Assembly (NCBI RefSeq): GCF_000812685.1
Contig: NZ_JWIF01000023.1
Span: forward strand, 1-46,245
Length of the DNA: 46,245 nt
Origin: Halocynthiibacter namhaensis
GTDB lineage: Bacteria > Pseudomonadota > Alphaproteobacteria > Rhodobacterales > Rhodobacteraceae
Reading direction: 5' to 3'
Part shown: piece by piece, positions 33,169-42,012 of the stretch
Position numbering within the stretch: position 1 is the first letter of the stretch
How the letters are laid out: every line of letters starts with the position of its first letter
The notes under the pieces: generated by a model
The model's input: only the letters and a program-made list of their open reading frames with translations
Told to the model about the DNA's origin: nothing
The model's database searches: none
Position numbers and translations under genes: made by a program

Positions 33169-33514
33169 GTACCGTGGTGGATTTAGAAGGGCACGGCCCA
33201 ATCGTCAAGGGATAATACTCACTTTCGGCACGAAAATCGTGAAGAAGTTGAAAAATATCATTTTTGCAGAATTTCAAGGCGCATGACTTGGCCTATTCGC
33301 GTTGGAAGTCAGCCCACTTCAAGCCCACCGTCCGATGTATAGGGGACCTACCCAGTTTAGACAGAACAATGAGATGATATTTTAGGGTTTCGCCCAATGA
33401 ATTAAGGGCTTTCACGCCAATAAGTGGCGGAAGTGGTTTTAGACAAGAATACGCAAAAACCTCTCATTTCGGCATACCGAATGAGATTAAACAGTCCAAA
33501 AATGAGAATTATGA
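33169..33514. other. Non-coding stretch at the island's left edge
   Basis: About 350 bases between tRNA-Met and the first phage-like frame. It holds one arm of an inverted repeat (33355-33365) but no frame with a start, ribosome binding site and coding character. The composition is more AT-rich from about 33360 onward than in the genes to the left. Confidence 0.5.
33355..33365 (+). repeat. Left arm of an 11-bp inverted repeat flanking the island
   Basis: GTTTAGACAGA here matches TCTGTCTAAAC at 35460-35470 in inverse orientation, about 2.1 kb apart, with partial similarity outside the core (CC before GTTT in both). This is the arrangement of transposon ends, though no transposase is left between them. 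Confidence 0.4.
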
Positions 33515-33919
33515 TCAGAGAATGCGAGCGCGCAGACAAATATCATCCGAACTTTAAATACAGTGGTGGCGAACAGCATTCCCGGCGCGACTCTTTCAGG
33601 CAACACGATCACATTGCCAGAGGGTGTTTACGATATTCGCGCCCTTGCGCCTGCTATACGGGTGGATGGTCATAAAGCTCATTTGTTCAACGTCACCGAC
33701 AATGTGATCGCGTTGGCAGGGGCCAATGCGTTTTCAGCTGCTGTGGGAGGCAACTACCAAACGGACAGTGTCGTTGAGGGTCGCTTGGTTGTGCCATCGG
33801 GTGGCCGCGATTTTACATTGCGCCACTACGTCCGAAGTGCCCGTACGAACGGCTTCGGCTTAGCAGTCCCCGGTTCGGGCATTGAAGTCCATTCAAGTGT
33901 TTCAGTATGGAAGGTGTGA
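33515..33919 (+). pseudogene. Phage tail protein, C-terminal remnant
   Basis: The frame is open from 33515 and codes for a domain found at the end of tail proteins of Rhodobacteraceae prophages: IPGATLSGNTITLPEGVYDI, GHKAHLFNVTDNVIAL, and a strand pattern VEGRLVV...LRHYVRSARTNGFGLAV ending in VSVWKV. GTG codons at 33563/33566 could serve as starts, but full-length relatives carry a longer N-terminal part, so I take this as a 5'-truncated remnant. The next gene starts three bases after its stop, as in phage tail operons. Confidence 0.6.
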
Positions 33920-33921
33920 AC

Positions 33922-34260
33922 ATGAACGTCTCAAAGCTTGAGAATGGTGTCGTGGTGCAGACATGGCGCGACGTGGAAACGACAGATGAGTTCCGCGTCA
34001 AATACGGCCTGTACGGTGCTGAATATAGCGCAACGCCTGAAGGTGTTGGCCCCGGCCATGTTGTGAATGACAAGGGGGAATATTCGACACCAGCCATCAA
34101 AGTGACCCCTGAACAGGTTACAGAAGAACGCAATCGGCGCATCACGGCAGGCTTTAAGTTTGAGGGCCATTTCTTCCAGGCTGATCCTGAAACCCTGGGC
34201 ACAAGGCTGTCGAGCAAGTCGTGCGGCAGGCATTATTGTTGGCTAGCTCTTCGTACCTAA
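33922..34260 (+). pseudogene. DUF4376-type phage tail assembly protein, C-terminally truncated
   Basis: About 112 residues starting MNVSKLENGVVVQTWRDVET, with AAGGTG nine bases before the ATG. The segment VTEERNRRITAGFKFEGHFFQADPET (about 72-97) is the beginning of the DUF4376 domain of phage tail-fibre assembly proteins. After DPET the sequence changes character and stops after about 20 residues, where the family normally continues for a further 80-100, so the gene has probably lost its 3' end by a rearrangement near 34195. Confidence 0.6.
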
Positions 34261-34274
34261 GCTTAAAGGGATTA

Positions 34275-35096
34275 ATGACATACTTCGAATATCTTCAAGG
34301 CTTGCTTGGAAACAATGATTTCGCCTGTGTGTTGAATCAAAAAGGAACAGGAATCGACCGAGAAAAAATAGCTAAAATTGATTTGAAAACAATTCCGCTT
34401 GGGTTCCTAACTGCAACTACTCATGCAAAAGATGAGAGCTGGGAAGAATTTAATGAGCATGTTTGCACAAAACTAAAGCTCATTGATAGTGCTACCTGGT
34501 CAACCCACATTGAAGCAATGGATCATACAGCACGACCATTAGTTGAGAAGCTGTCTACTTCGGGTTGTTCCCTAGATAGTTCAAAATTTCGTGGACCACT
34601 GCAAAATTTAATTCTCGGCGTACTTTCTGAGGAAATAACTCCCACGACGGACCAAGGGGCAATAGACATTTTGATGACAGCTCTCGACGAAAGCTGTCAC
34701 GCTGATATTTGGAGAACGATTAGAGAAAAAATCACAGACGTGACGCCGGAATCATTGGCAGCTGCATTCCATCTATTTCCAACGCTTTTGTCTGATTTTG
34801 TTCAGCGCGGCCGTCCCATCACTGCAGGCGAAAAAGATAAGATAATTAGGTATATTCTATGCTCTGCACTCGAAGGGCGCAATCGCGAGGTTCTCGAAAT
34901 TTTCGTACAGATGGAATACTCACTAATTTCACGCTTCAAGAGATCGTCAAATGATAGCACGAATACACTTCTTGATGGTGCAATGAAGTCGTTTTCAGAT
35001 TCAGATGAGGACCGAAACTGGATTCGAACCGTTAGTGAAGCCATTATGGGCAAGAAGCGCACTAAAACAATGTGGGACGTGTGGTTTGGCGCGTAA
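34275..35096 (+). CDS. Hypothetical protein, AT-rich, island-borne
   Basis: 273 residues, no signal peptide and no transmembrane segment, mainly helical and acidic, with a basic-aromatic end (MGKKRTKTMWDVWFGA). AAAGGG lies four bases before the ATG at 34275, and a strong hairpin follows the stop at 35116-35143. Codon use is visibly richer in A and T than in neighbouring genes (many AAA, ATT, TTA/GAA choices), a sign of transfer. I recognise no family: no P-loop, nuclease or DNA-binding motif could be found. Its place between phage remnants and an orphan gene suggests an accessory (morphogenesis or defence) cargo, but this is a guess. Confidence 0.6.
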   Translation: MTYFEYLQGLLGNNDFACVLNQKGTGIDREKIAKIDLKTIPLGFLTATTHAKDESWEEFNEHVCTKLKLIDSATWSTHIEAMDHTARPLVEKLSTSGCSLDSSKFRGPLQNLILGVLSEEITPTTDQGAIDILMTALDESCHADIWRTIREKITDVTPESLAAAFHLFPTLLSDFVQRGRPITAGEKDKIIRYILCSALEGRNREVLEIFVQMEYSLISRFKRSSNDSTNTLLDGAMKSFSDSDEDRNWIRTVSEAIMGKKRTKTMWDVWFGA

Positions 35097-35115
35097 TCGG
35101 CCCATCATATTGAGG

Positions 35116-35143
35116 ATCTCCGCTGTGGGCTGACAGCGGGGAT
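35116..35143 (+). terminator. Hairpin terminator after the AT-rich gene
   Basis: ATCTCCGCTGT (35116-35126) pairs with ACAGCGGGGAT (35133-35143), 11 pairs with one G-U, loop GGGCTG. It lies 19 bases after the stop; a short T-containing tail (TTC) follows. Confidence 0.65.
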
Positions 35144-35246
35144 TTCAATCAACTTTCCGAATTCACCGATAAAACTGCAGAGAGAGACTTCAAATTTAAC
35201 GCTTCTGCTCCATCTGTCCATCAGTAGGTATGAACGGAGACAGGAA

Positions 35247-35450
35247 ATGAGCGGTTTTATTAAGGTATCAGCTGGGCAGGCTTGCAAGGTAGCAGAAGCA
35301 TTTGACGGTCGCTGGGAATGGAAGGCAGCAAATTCAGTGGTCAAAGAAGCGATTGATGCAGACGGTTGCGTGATCGCTTACCTTGACGGAACAGGCTACT
35401 ATGTACACACTTCATACGCCACACTAGACCTTTCCCACATCACCGCCTGA
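35247..35450 (+). CDS. Small hypothetical protein (67 residues)
   Basis: A 67-residue frame starting MSGFIKVSAGQACKVAEAFD with a strong GGAGACAGGAA ribosome binding site directly upstream. It is soluble, mixed alpha/beta in character (VIAYLDGTGYYVHT) and has no recognisable domain. It lies between the hairpin after the AT-rich gene and the right arm of the inverted repeat, so it belongs to the island. Confidence 0.5.
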   Translation: MSGFIKVSAGQACKVAEAFDGRWEWKAANSVVKEAIDADGCVIAYLDGTGYYVHTSYATLDLSHITA

Positions 35451-35459
35451 TTTGCCCCA

Positions 35460-35470
35460 TCTGTCTAAAC
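35460..35470 (-). repeat. Right arm of the 11-bp inverted repeat flanking the island
   Basis: TCTGTCTAAAC, the inverse complement of the sequence at 33355-33365. It lies nine bases after the last island gene and 50 bases before the 3' end of the LysR gene, at the border to ordinary chromosomal genes. Confidence 0.4.
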
Positions 35471-35520
35471 AGGCCCGCACCTCAGTCTAATTCGGCGCGG
35501 CGAGCTATACGATGGTGACC

Positions 35521-36462
35521 TTACATGTCAGACGGGTTTGGTCGATCCAACAGCATGCTTCCCTGAAACAGAGCCTTAACACGATCAGCCATAAAATCGA
35601 TGAACAGGCGTGACTTAGGATCTTGATGGCGACGATGCGCATATAGCAATGCAAGTTGAACCGGCAATGGCGGCGTCTGCGTCGCAACGGGTACCAATGC
35701 CCCGGTTTGCAAATGTGCGGCCACCTCAAAGCGCGGCTTCAGAACAATCCCCTGCCCTTCCAATGCCCAATTGGTCAGCACATCCCCGTCGTCTGTCTCA
35801 AACGGGCCGGTTATCGCAAAACGCTTCAGTCCGTCCTGGGTCTGCAACTGCCACTGAAATTCGGGTGCCCCTGGGAAACGTAAAATCAGGCAATCATGTT
35901 TATCAGCAACAATATCCGCGCCAGTCTTCGGCATGCCGCGCGCTTTTATATAGTCAGGCGAGGCACAAAGCAGTCGATCACAATCGGCAATTTTTCGAAT
36001 TTTAAGATTGCTGTCCTCTGGCGTGCCCAGAAAAAAGGCGACATCTAATCCTTCTTGCGCCAAATCTATCCGACGATCTGACAGGCGCAGCCGCACATCC
36101 ACCAGGGGATATTCTTTCTTAAAATCAGGTAACAGAGGCGCAATAAAACGACGCCCAACCCCCAAAGGTGCCGCAACATACAGTGACCCCCGCGGATTGC
36201 TGGTCACATCAGAAATCGCCGCCTCAGCATCTTCCACCGCCTCGATGATCCGTTGCGCCCCTTCATAAAATAATTGCCCCTGCTCGGTCGCATTCAGGGA
36301 CCGTGTGGTGCGTTGAAACAGGCGTACATTCAGATGATTCTCCAACTGAGAAATACGTGACGAAGCAACTGCCGGTGAAATCCGTTGGTCTCGTGCTGCC
36401 GCAGACATTGACCCCAACTCATACACGCGGACGAATGTGCGGATGTTTTCAAAATATGACAT
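35521..36462 (-). CDS. LysR family transcriptional regulator
   Basis: 313 residues: N-terminal winged helix-turn-helix (about 1-60; GSMSAAARDQRISPAVASSRISQLENHLNVRLFQRTTRSL) and a LysR substrate-binding domain (about 90-300). The pattern places it in the CrgA-like subgroup common in proteobacteria. It is divergent from puuD with 167 bases between starts, so it may regulate the urate gene, as LysR proteins usually act on the divergent neighbour and repress themselves. The inducer is not known from the sequence. Confidence 0.9.
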   Translation of the reverse strand: MSYFENIRTFVRVYELGSMSAAARDQRISPAVASSRISQLENHLNVRLFQRTTRSLNATEQGQLFYEGAQRIIEAVEDAEAAISDVTSNPRGSLYVAAPLGVGRRFIAPLLPDFKKEYPLVDVRLRLSDRRIDLAQEGLDVAFFLGTPEDSNLKIRKIADCDRLLCASPDYIKARGMPKTGADIVADKHDCLILRFPGAPEFQWQLQTQDGLKRFAITGPFETDDGDVLTNWALEGQGIVLKPRFEVAAHLQTGALVPVATQTPPLPVQLALLYAHRRHQDPKSRLFIDFMADRVKALFQGSMLLDRPNPSDM

Positions 36463-36580
36463 ATAGCAAACTTCCTAACATTCAGATCCGCACCTATTCA
36501 AAAAACGCTGCGTGCCTGCATTGATTGTCGTATGAAATTTGAAACTGTCGGGAAATATCATAAATAGCAAGATAAAACGA

Positions 36581-36600
36581 CACATGCGATACTGCATGTG
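36581..36600. promoter_or_regulatory. Palindrome upstream of puuD, possible operator
   Basis: CACATGC (36581-36587) and GCATGTG (36594-36600) form a perfect 7-bp inverted repeat with a six-base centre. It lies 30 bases before the puuD start, in the LysR-puuD intergenic region. Close to the start, it would suit a repressor, or part of a LysR site. Confidence 0.45.
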
Positions 36601-36629
36601 CCATAAGATAAGAAAACGGGGAGACACTG

Positions 36630-37889
36630 ATGCAGGATCTGGCGATAATGTTTGACTGGCTCGGCTTTGCCGTGCGTTGGTTACATGTGATTACGGCGAT
36701 GGCCTGGATTGGGGCTTCATTTTATTTCATTGCACTAGATCTGATGTTGAAACCCAGTGATACCCTACCCGGGGGGGCCTCAGGTGAAGAATGGGAAGTG
36801 CACGGCGGCGGTTTTTATCACACCATCAAATATATGGTTGCCCCAGCAGAAATGCCCGAGCATCTGACCTGGCATAAATGGCAAAGCTATTCGACCTGGC
36901 TGTCGGGTGCAGCCTTATTGATGATCGTATATTGGGCGGGTGCCGAATTATATCTGATCGACCTTGCCAAAGCTGAGTTGTCCCAATTCACCGCCATTTT
37001 GATTTCTGCGGGGTCTTTGACCATTGGCTGGCTGGTCTATGACACATTGTGTAAATCCAAACTGGGCGAAACACCGACATTTCTGATGGTGTTGCTCTTT
37101 GTGCTCTTGGTGATCATGGCTTGGGGTTACAACCAAGTGTTCACTGGACGTGCTGCTCTGCTGCACTTAGGGGCCTTCACAGCCACCATCATGACCGCAA
37201 ATGTCTTCCTGATCATTATGCCGAACCAACGTATCGTGGTTGGGGATCTGAAAGCGGAACGCACACCAGATGCAAAATACGGCAAAATTGCTAAGCTGCG
37301 TTCAACTCACAACAACTATCTGACGCTGCCCGTTATTTTCCTCATGCTGAGCAACCATTACCCGTTGGCCTTTGCCACCGAATACAACTGGTTGATCGCA
37401 AGTCTTGTGTTCTTATTGGGCGTTACCATACGACACTATTTCAACACGATACACGCAGGCAAAGGCAACCCAACTTGGACGTGGCTTGTGTCGGCCCTGA
37501 TCTTCATTCTGATCATGTGGATTTCAACCGCACCTCTGCGCCAAGACACCTATGAGGAATCGCAGACACGCGCATTGACCCCGGTGGAACAAGTCTTTGC
37601 CAGCGCGCAAGGGTTTGAAGACGCCGCAAATATCGTTGCCGGACGTTGTTCAATGTGCCACGCACGTGAACCATTCTGGGACGGCATTCACCGCGCACCC
37701 AAGGGCATGTTGCTGGAAACGGAAGCCGACATCGCGCGCGCGGCAAAGCAAGTCTATCTACAAGCGGGTGTCACCCACGCCATGCCACCTGCCAATATCA
37801 CAGCAATGGACGACGATGAGCGCGCCAAAATTCGAGCTTGGTATCAAGCTGCGCGCAACGAACTGCCATTCAGTTTGGCGATGCATTAA
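36630..37889 (+). CDS. puuD: Membrane-bound urate hydroxylase with cytochrome c domain (PuuD)
   Basis: Oxidises urate to 5-hydroxyisourate in purine breakdown, passing electrons to the respiratory chain through its fused haem domain. 419 residues: eight transmembrane segments in the urate-oxidase domain (about 8-310; WLHVITAMAWIGASFYFIALD, LHLGAFTATIMTANVFLIIMPNQR), and a C-terminal cytochrome c domain with the haem motif CSMCH (Cys340, Cys343, His344) and Met ligand candidates in AMPPANIT. The ATG at 36630 has GGGGAGA six bases upstream. Usual partners (xanthine dehydrogenase, HIU hydrolase) are not in this window. Confidence 0.93.
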   Translation: MQDLAIMFDWLGFAVRWLHVITAMAWIGASFYFIALDLMLKPSDTLPGGASGEEWEVHGGGFYHTIKYMVAPAEMPEHLTWHKWQSYSTWLSGAALLMIVYWAGAELYLIDLAKAELSQFTAILISAGSLTIGWLVYDTLCKSKLGETPTFLMVLLFVLLVIMAWGYNQVFTGRAALLHLGAFTATIMTANVFLIIMPNQRIVVGDLKAERTPDAKYGKIAKLRSTHNNYLTLPVIFLMLSNHYPLAFATEYNWLIASLVFLLGVTIRHYFNTIHAGKGNPTWTWLVSALIFILIMWISTAPLRQDTYEESQTRALTPVEQVFASAQGFEDAANIVAGRCSMCHAREPFWDGIHRAPKGMLLETEADIARAAKQVYLQAGVTHAMPPANITAMDDDERAKIRAWYQAARNELPFSLAMH

Positions 37890-37951
37890 ACGCCCACGAT
37901 TGAGCTTCCCGCAACAACGCCCTAAGCTGCATTTAAATTGGGGACATTGCC

Positions 37952-38977
37952 GTGAGCGACTTACCGACAGCGCGTGACACTATCTTGACCCTTGCCATCG
38001 GCGGGGCGTCTGGTCTTGCTTTTCAAAGCTTGGGCATCTCAGCCCCGTTTTTGACGGGCCCGGCCCTGATGGTGACGCTTGCTGCCCTATTTGGCCTGCA
38101 CACACATGTGCCTGATCGACTACGCGATATGTGCATGCTTGTTCTGGGTGTTGGCGTCGGCGCAGGCGTGACACCGGATGTCATCCAAGCCGCCCTCACA
38201 TGGCCCATCAGCTTCTTGGCTCTAACGCTGGTTCTGTTCCTCACCATTCACCTCAATGTGTTGCTTTTCTCGAAGGTCTTTAACTTCTCAAAAGCTGAGG
38301 CAACCTTGGCGTCAGTTCCGGGTTTGCTTAGCTATGTGATTGCAATCGCCGAGGACAAGGGCGTAAGCGTCACACGCGTCAGCTTGGTGCAAACACTGCG
38401 TGTGATGTTGCTAACCCTTGCGGTGCCGCCTGTGATGTGGCTGATCCCGCATGCGTCAGTCCCGATTACCGCCCCCCCAGAAACGATGGGCTATGGCCTC
38501 ACGGCCTTGCTTCTTATCTCTGGCGCAGGATTTGCATGGGTCATGCGTCGCAGAAACATCCCCGCTGCTATTTTTCTTGCTGGCTTTACCGTCTCAGCCG
38601 TCAGTCACCTGACCAATGTTACACCCGGACAGCTGCCTATGTGGTTAGGCCTGAGCGCCTTTTGCATCATCGGCACCCTAATCGGGAGCCGCTTTAAAGG
38701 CGTAACCCTCACGGCGCTGCGCGAATCCTTACTTGCAGGCCTGACCATGACGTTCGTAGCCTCATTGATTGCATTGATCGGTGGCACCGTCGTCGCATTG
38801 CTATTGAACCTATCGCCCGAGGCGCTGTTTATCTCATTCGCCCCAGGCGGGCTTGAGGTCATGATCGCATTGGCCGCACAAATGAATGTCGACAGCACCT
38901 TTGTCGCCGCACATCACATCGCACGCTTACTGATCCTAATGGCTTTGGTTCCTGTTATGCTGCGGGGCTTGAAATAG
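37952..38977 (+). CDS. AbrB-family (COG3180/PF05145) membrane protein
   Basis: 341 residues with nine to eleven transmembrane segments in two similar halves, the AbrB duplication pattern: GISAPFLTGPALMVTLAALFG with VPDRLRDMCMLVLGVGVGAG, and in the second half PGQLPMWLGLSAFCIIGTLIGSRF, plus the end FAPGGLEVMIALAAQMNVDSTFVAAHHIARLL. The family is often called 'ammonia monooxygenase' or 'AbrB transcriptional regulator', both misleading; it is more likely a transporter or regulator-linked membrane protein. GTG start at 37952 with GGGGA about ten bases upstream. It follows puuD by 62 bases. Confidence 0.85.
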   Translation: MSDLPTARDTILTLAIGGASGLAFQSLGISAPFLTGPALMVTLAALFGLHTHVPDRLRDMCMLVLGVGVGAGVTPDVIQAALTWPISFLALTLVLFLTIHLNVLLFSKVFNFSKAEATLASVPGLLSYVIAIAEDKGVSVTRVSLVQTLRVMLLTLAVPPVMWLIPHASVPITAPPETMGYGLTALLLISGAGFAWVMRRRNIPAAIFLAGFTVSAVSHLTNVTPGQLPMWLGLSAFCIIGTLIGSRFKGVTLTALRESLLAGLTMTFVASLIALIGGTVVALLLNLSPEALFISFAPGGLEVMIALAAQMNVDSTFVAAHHIARLLILMALVPVMLRGLK

Positions 38978-39027
38978 GGTCTGGATACCCGCAGTCGACG
39001 TTCCGCTAGGGCCAAGATCCACAAAGC

Positions 39028-39060
39028 AAAACCCCCGCCAGTTTCCTGACGGGGGTTTTA
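39028..39060. terminator. Bidirectional terminator between the AbrB gene and rplP
   Basis: AAAACCCCCGCCAG (39028-39041) and CTGACGGGGGTTTT (39046-39059) form a strong stem flanked by A and T runs, so it can stop transcription in both directions: the AbrB gene from the left and the rplP end of the ribosomal cluster from the right. Confidence 0.88.
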
Positions 39061-39105
39061 TTATTTTAACCGATTAGGCTGACAATTCGCAATGCGGATC
39101 GCAGT

Positions 39106-39519
39106 TTACCAATCTTCGCGTACGACTGTACGTGTTTTAACTGAGAGTTTCATCGCAGCAAGGCGCAGAGCCTCGCGCGCGACTTCCTCAGAAACACCGT
39201 CGATTTCGAACATCACACGGCCTGGCTTAACTTTGCAAACCCAACGGTCAACAGAGCCTTTACCTTTACCCATACGAACTTCGATAGGTTTCGCAGTTAC
39301 CGGTACATCCGGGAAAATGCGGATCCATACACGACCTTGACGTTTCATGTGGCGGGTCATCGCACGACGAGCTGCCTCAATCTGACGCGCAGATACACGC
39401 TCAGGGGTGGTTGCTTTCAGTCCGTAAGTGCCGAAGTTCAGATCAGAACCACCTTTTGCAAGGCCTTTGATCCGACCTTTGTGCATCTTACGGAATTTGG
39501 TACGTTTTGGTTGTAGCAT
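39106..39519 (-). CDS. rplP: 50S ribosomal protein L16
   Basis: 137-residue large-subunit protein at the peptidyl-transferase and central protuberance region. It begins [20 protein letters not shown] and matches L16 throughout ([22 protein letters not shown]). Last ribosomal gene of the block on the minus strand: the following rpmC-rpsQ of a normal S10 operon are absent here, and a terminator and a convergent gene come next. Confidence 0.98.
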   Translation of the reverse strand: MLQPKRTKFRKMHKGRIKGLAKGGSDLNFGTYGLKATTPERVSARQIEAARRAMTRHMKRQGRVWIRIFPDVPVTAKPIEVRMGKGKGSVDRWVCKVKPGRVMFEIDGVSEEVAREALRLAAMKLSVKTRTVVREDW

Positions 39520-39531
39520 CTAACTGCCTCC

Positions 39532-40239
39532 TTAGCGACGGCCGCCAGCACCACGTGGTGCAGGGCCTTCTTGGAGTTCCTGGTGTCTACGATCGTGAGC
39601 AGATGGATCATGTTCCATGATCTCACCTTTAAAGATCCAGACTTTGATCCCGATGATGCCATAGGCAGTCTCGGCTTCGTAGGTCGCATAATCGATGTCC
39701 GCGCGAAGCGTATGCAAAGGCACACGACCTTCACGATACCATTCAGTACGCGCGATTTCTGCACCACCAAGGCGGCCAGCAACGTTAACGCGGATACCAA
39801 GAGCACCCTGACGCATCGCGTTCTGAACAGAACGTTTCATCGCACGACGGAAGGATACACGACGTTCCAGCTGCTGAGCGATGTTCTCAGCGACCAGTTG
39901 GCCATCCATCTCTGGCTTGCGAACTTCAACAATGTTGAGGTGCAATTCAGAGTCAGTCATCGCAGCAAGTTTTTGACGCAGAGTTTCAATGTCTGCACCT
40001 TTCTTGCCAATGATAACGCCAGGACGTGCAGTGTGCACTGTGACGCGACATTTCTTGTGTGGACGTTCGATGATCACACGGGATACACCAGCTTGCTTGC
40101 ACTCTTTGCCGATGAATTCGCGCATGCGAATATCTTCGAGCAGAAGATCACCGTAATCTTTGGTGTTTGCGTACCAGCGGCTGTCCCAAGTGCGGTTCAC
40201 CTGAAGGCGCATGCCAATCGGATTTACTTTGTTACCCAT
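39532..40239 (-). CDS. rpsC: 30S ribosomal protein S3
   Basis: 235 residues: [20 protein letters not shown] at the N-terminus, a KH domain (about 40-110; [20 protein letters not shown] with the GKKG loop) and the C-terminal S3 domain. The last 15 residues ([14 protein letters not shown]) are a basic tail. Its ATG overlaps the rplV stop. Confidence 0.98.
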   Translation of the reverse strand: MGNKVNPIGMRLQVNRTWDSRWYANTKDYGDLLLEDIRMREFIGKECKQAGVSRVIIERPHKKCRVTVHTARPGVIIGKKGADIETLRQKLAAMTDSELHLNIVEVRKPEMDGQLVAENIAQQLERRVSFRRAMKRSVQNAMRQGALGIRVNVAGRLGGAEIARTEWYREGRVPLHTLRADIDYATYEAETAYGIIGIKVWIFKGEIMEHDPSAHDRRHQELQEGPAPRGAGGRR

Positions 40240-40619
40240 TATGCTTGCTCCTCGACCTGGCGAACAATGATTGTCAGCTCAGAGAACGGTTTCAGGATCT
40301 TGCCAAAACGACCACGAGCACGTGGACGACCACGTTTCATTGTCATGTTTTTACCAACCCAAGCTTCCGCCACGATCAGCTCATCAACATCCAAGTTATG
40401 GTTGTTTTCAGCATTTGCGATTGCGGACTGGAGACATTTCTTAACATCACCAGAAATACGACGCTTGGAGAAAGTGAGGTCGGTCAGAGCCTTGTCAACT
40501 TTCTTACCACGGATCATACCTGCAACCAGGTTCAGCTTCTGCGGGCTAGTACGGAGCATGCGAAGTTTCGCCATTGCTTCGTTGTCAGCCACGCGGCGTG
40601 CGTTTTTCTCTTTACCCAT
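40239..40619 (-). CDS. rplV: 50S ribosomal protein L22
   Basis: 126 residues that line the peptide exit tunnel; [20 protein letters not shown]-type core (here [17 protein letters not shown]) and the tunnel loop [16 protein letters not shown] near 95. Overlaps rpsC by its stop codon and follows rpsS by five bases. Confidence 0.97.
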   Translation of the reverse strand: MGKEKNARRVADNEAMAKLRMLRTSPQKLNLVAGMIRGKKVDKALTDLTFSKRRISGDVKKCLQSAIANAENNHNLDVDELIVAEAWVGKNMTMKRGRPRARGRFGKILKPFSELTIIVRQVEEQA

Positions 40620-40624
40620 GGCTT

Positions 40625-40903
40625 TTACTTCCGCTTCGCTTTTTTATCCGCGGCGTGACCATAGTAGGTCCGTGTCGGGGAATATTCACCGAATTTCTGG
40701 CCAATCATTTCCTCGGATACGTTTACCGGGATATGTTTTTTGCCGTTGTATACACCAAAAGTCAGACCCACAAATTGTGGAAGAATGGTGGAACGACGGG
40801 ACCAGATTTTGATCACTTCATTGCGGCCAGATTCGCGTGACGCTTCGGCTTTCTTAAGCACATAAGAGTCAACGAAAGGACCTTTCCATACAGAACGTGA
40901 CAT
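40625..40903 (-). CDS. rpsS: 30S ribosomal protein S19
   Basis: 92 residues, beginning [20 protein letters not shown], and containing the core [23 protein letters not shown]-type segment, which matches S19. It follows rplB by three bases. Confidence 0.98.
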   Translation of the reverse strand: MSRSVWKGPFVDSYVLKKAEASRESGRNEVIKIWSRRSTILPQFVGLTFGVYNGKKHIPVNVSEEMIGQKFGEYSPTRTYYGHAADKKAKRK

Positions 40904-40906
40904 AGA

Positions 40907-41749
40907 TTAACGCCCCTTCTTCTTAGCGTGACGCGAGCGAATGATAAGCTTTTGCGACGCTTTGTTTTTGTTGCGAGTACGCGCACCTTTGGTCGGCTTG
41001 CCCCAAGGGCTTACCGGGTGACGACCACCTGAAGTCCGGCCTTCACCACCACCGTGAGGGTGATCTACCGGGTTCATTACAACACCACGAACGCTTGGAC
41101 GAATGCCTTTGTGGCGCATACGGCCGGCTTTACCAAAGTTTTGGTTGGAGTTGTCGGGGTTAGACACGGCACCAATTGTTGCCATACATTCCTGACGTAC
41201 CAAGCGCAGCTCACCTGAAGACAGGCGGATCTGAGCGTAGGAACCGTCACGACCAACAAACTGAGCATAAGTACCAGCAGCACGAGCGATCTGGCCGCCT
41301 TTAGCTTGCTTCAACTCAATGTTGTGAACGATCGTACCGATTGGCATGCCAGAGAACGGCATAGCGTTGCCTGGTTTGATATCGGCTTTTGCAGATGAGA
41401 TAACAGTATCACCAATAGCCAAGCGCTGTGGCGCAAGGATGTAGGTTTGTTCACCATCTTCATATTTGATAAGTGCGATAAATGCGGTCCGGTTAGGATC
41501 GTATTCGATACGCTCTACGGTCGCAGGAACGTCAAATTTGTTCCGCTTGAAATCGATAATGCGGTAAAGACGTTTAGCGCCCCCACCCATACGACGCATA
41601 GTGATCCGTCCGGTGTTGTTCCGGCCGCCCGATTTAGTCAAACCCTGTGTTAGGGATTTAACTGGACGTCCTTTCCAAAGCTCCGAACGGTCGATCAGAA
41701 CCAGCCCTCGCTGGCCTGGCGTGGTCGGTTTATACGACTTAAGTGCCAT
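40907..41749 (-). CDS. rplB: 50S ribosomal protein L2
   Basis: 280 residues, starting [20 protein letters not shown], with the L2 signature near the peptidyl-transferase region ([20 protein letters not shown], about 220-239, including the conserved His). Codons upstream to 41860 in the same frame have no family match. It is the first ribosomal gene after the AbiJ-like gene. If that gene's transcript does not continue, it needs its own promoter; a candidate lies at 41830-41860. Confidence 0.98.
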   Translation of the reverse strand: MALKSYKPTTPGQRGLVLIDRSELWKGRPVKSLTQGLTKSGGRNNTGRITMRRMGGGAKRLYRIIDFKRNKFDVPATVERIEYDPNRTAFIALIKYEDGEQTYILAPQRLAIGDTVISSAKADIKPGNAMPFSGMPIGTIVHNIELKQAKGGQIARAAGTYAQFVGRDGSYAQIRLSSGELRLVRQECMATIGAVSNPDNSNQNFGKAGRMRHKGIRPSVRGVVMNPVDHPHGGGEGRTSGGRHPVSPWGKPTKGARTRNKNKASQKLIIRSRHAKKKGR

Positions 41750-41829
41750 GCTTTCTGTCTTCCGTTTAGCTGTGCGAACCCAACCCGAATGGTCACGGTC
41801 CGCTATGTAAGCCCCCCGAAGGTGGCCAA

Positions 41830-41860
41830 AATATAGGGCCCCGAAGGTCCCCAAGTTCAA
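41830..41860 (-). promoter_or_regulatory. Candidate promoter for rplB-rplP
   Basis: On the minus strand a TATATT box (41830-41835) follows TTGAAC (41855-41860) by 19 bases; a TTGACA (41862-41867) is also near but at 26 bases. The -10 box is good, the spacing is long for the -35. It lies about 85 bases before the rplB start, just after a hairpin (GACCTCGG...CCGGGGTC) on the same strand that could end upstream transcripts. Confidence 0.4.
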
Positions 41861-42012
41861 ATGTCAAAGACCCCGGAACGAATCCGAGGTCAGCTAGACT
41901 TGCGCGAAGTACCAGAGAAAGCGGGGGGTGTCTATAGGAAGCGGTGGAAATAAAGGATTTCACAAAGGGCCAGCGCGTTGCAAGCAGCTAGCTTCTAGGT
42001 CACGCAGACGTC

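Noticed and set aside
39571-40812. 413-codon plus-strand frame opposite rpsC and rplV
   Set aside because: The opposite strand carries complete ribosomal protein genes; this frame is a by-product of their codon use.
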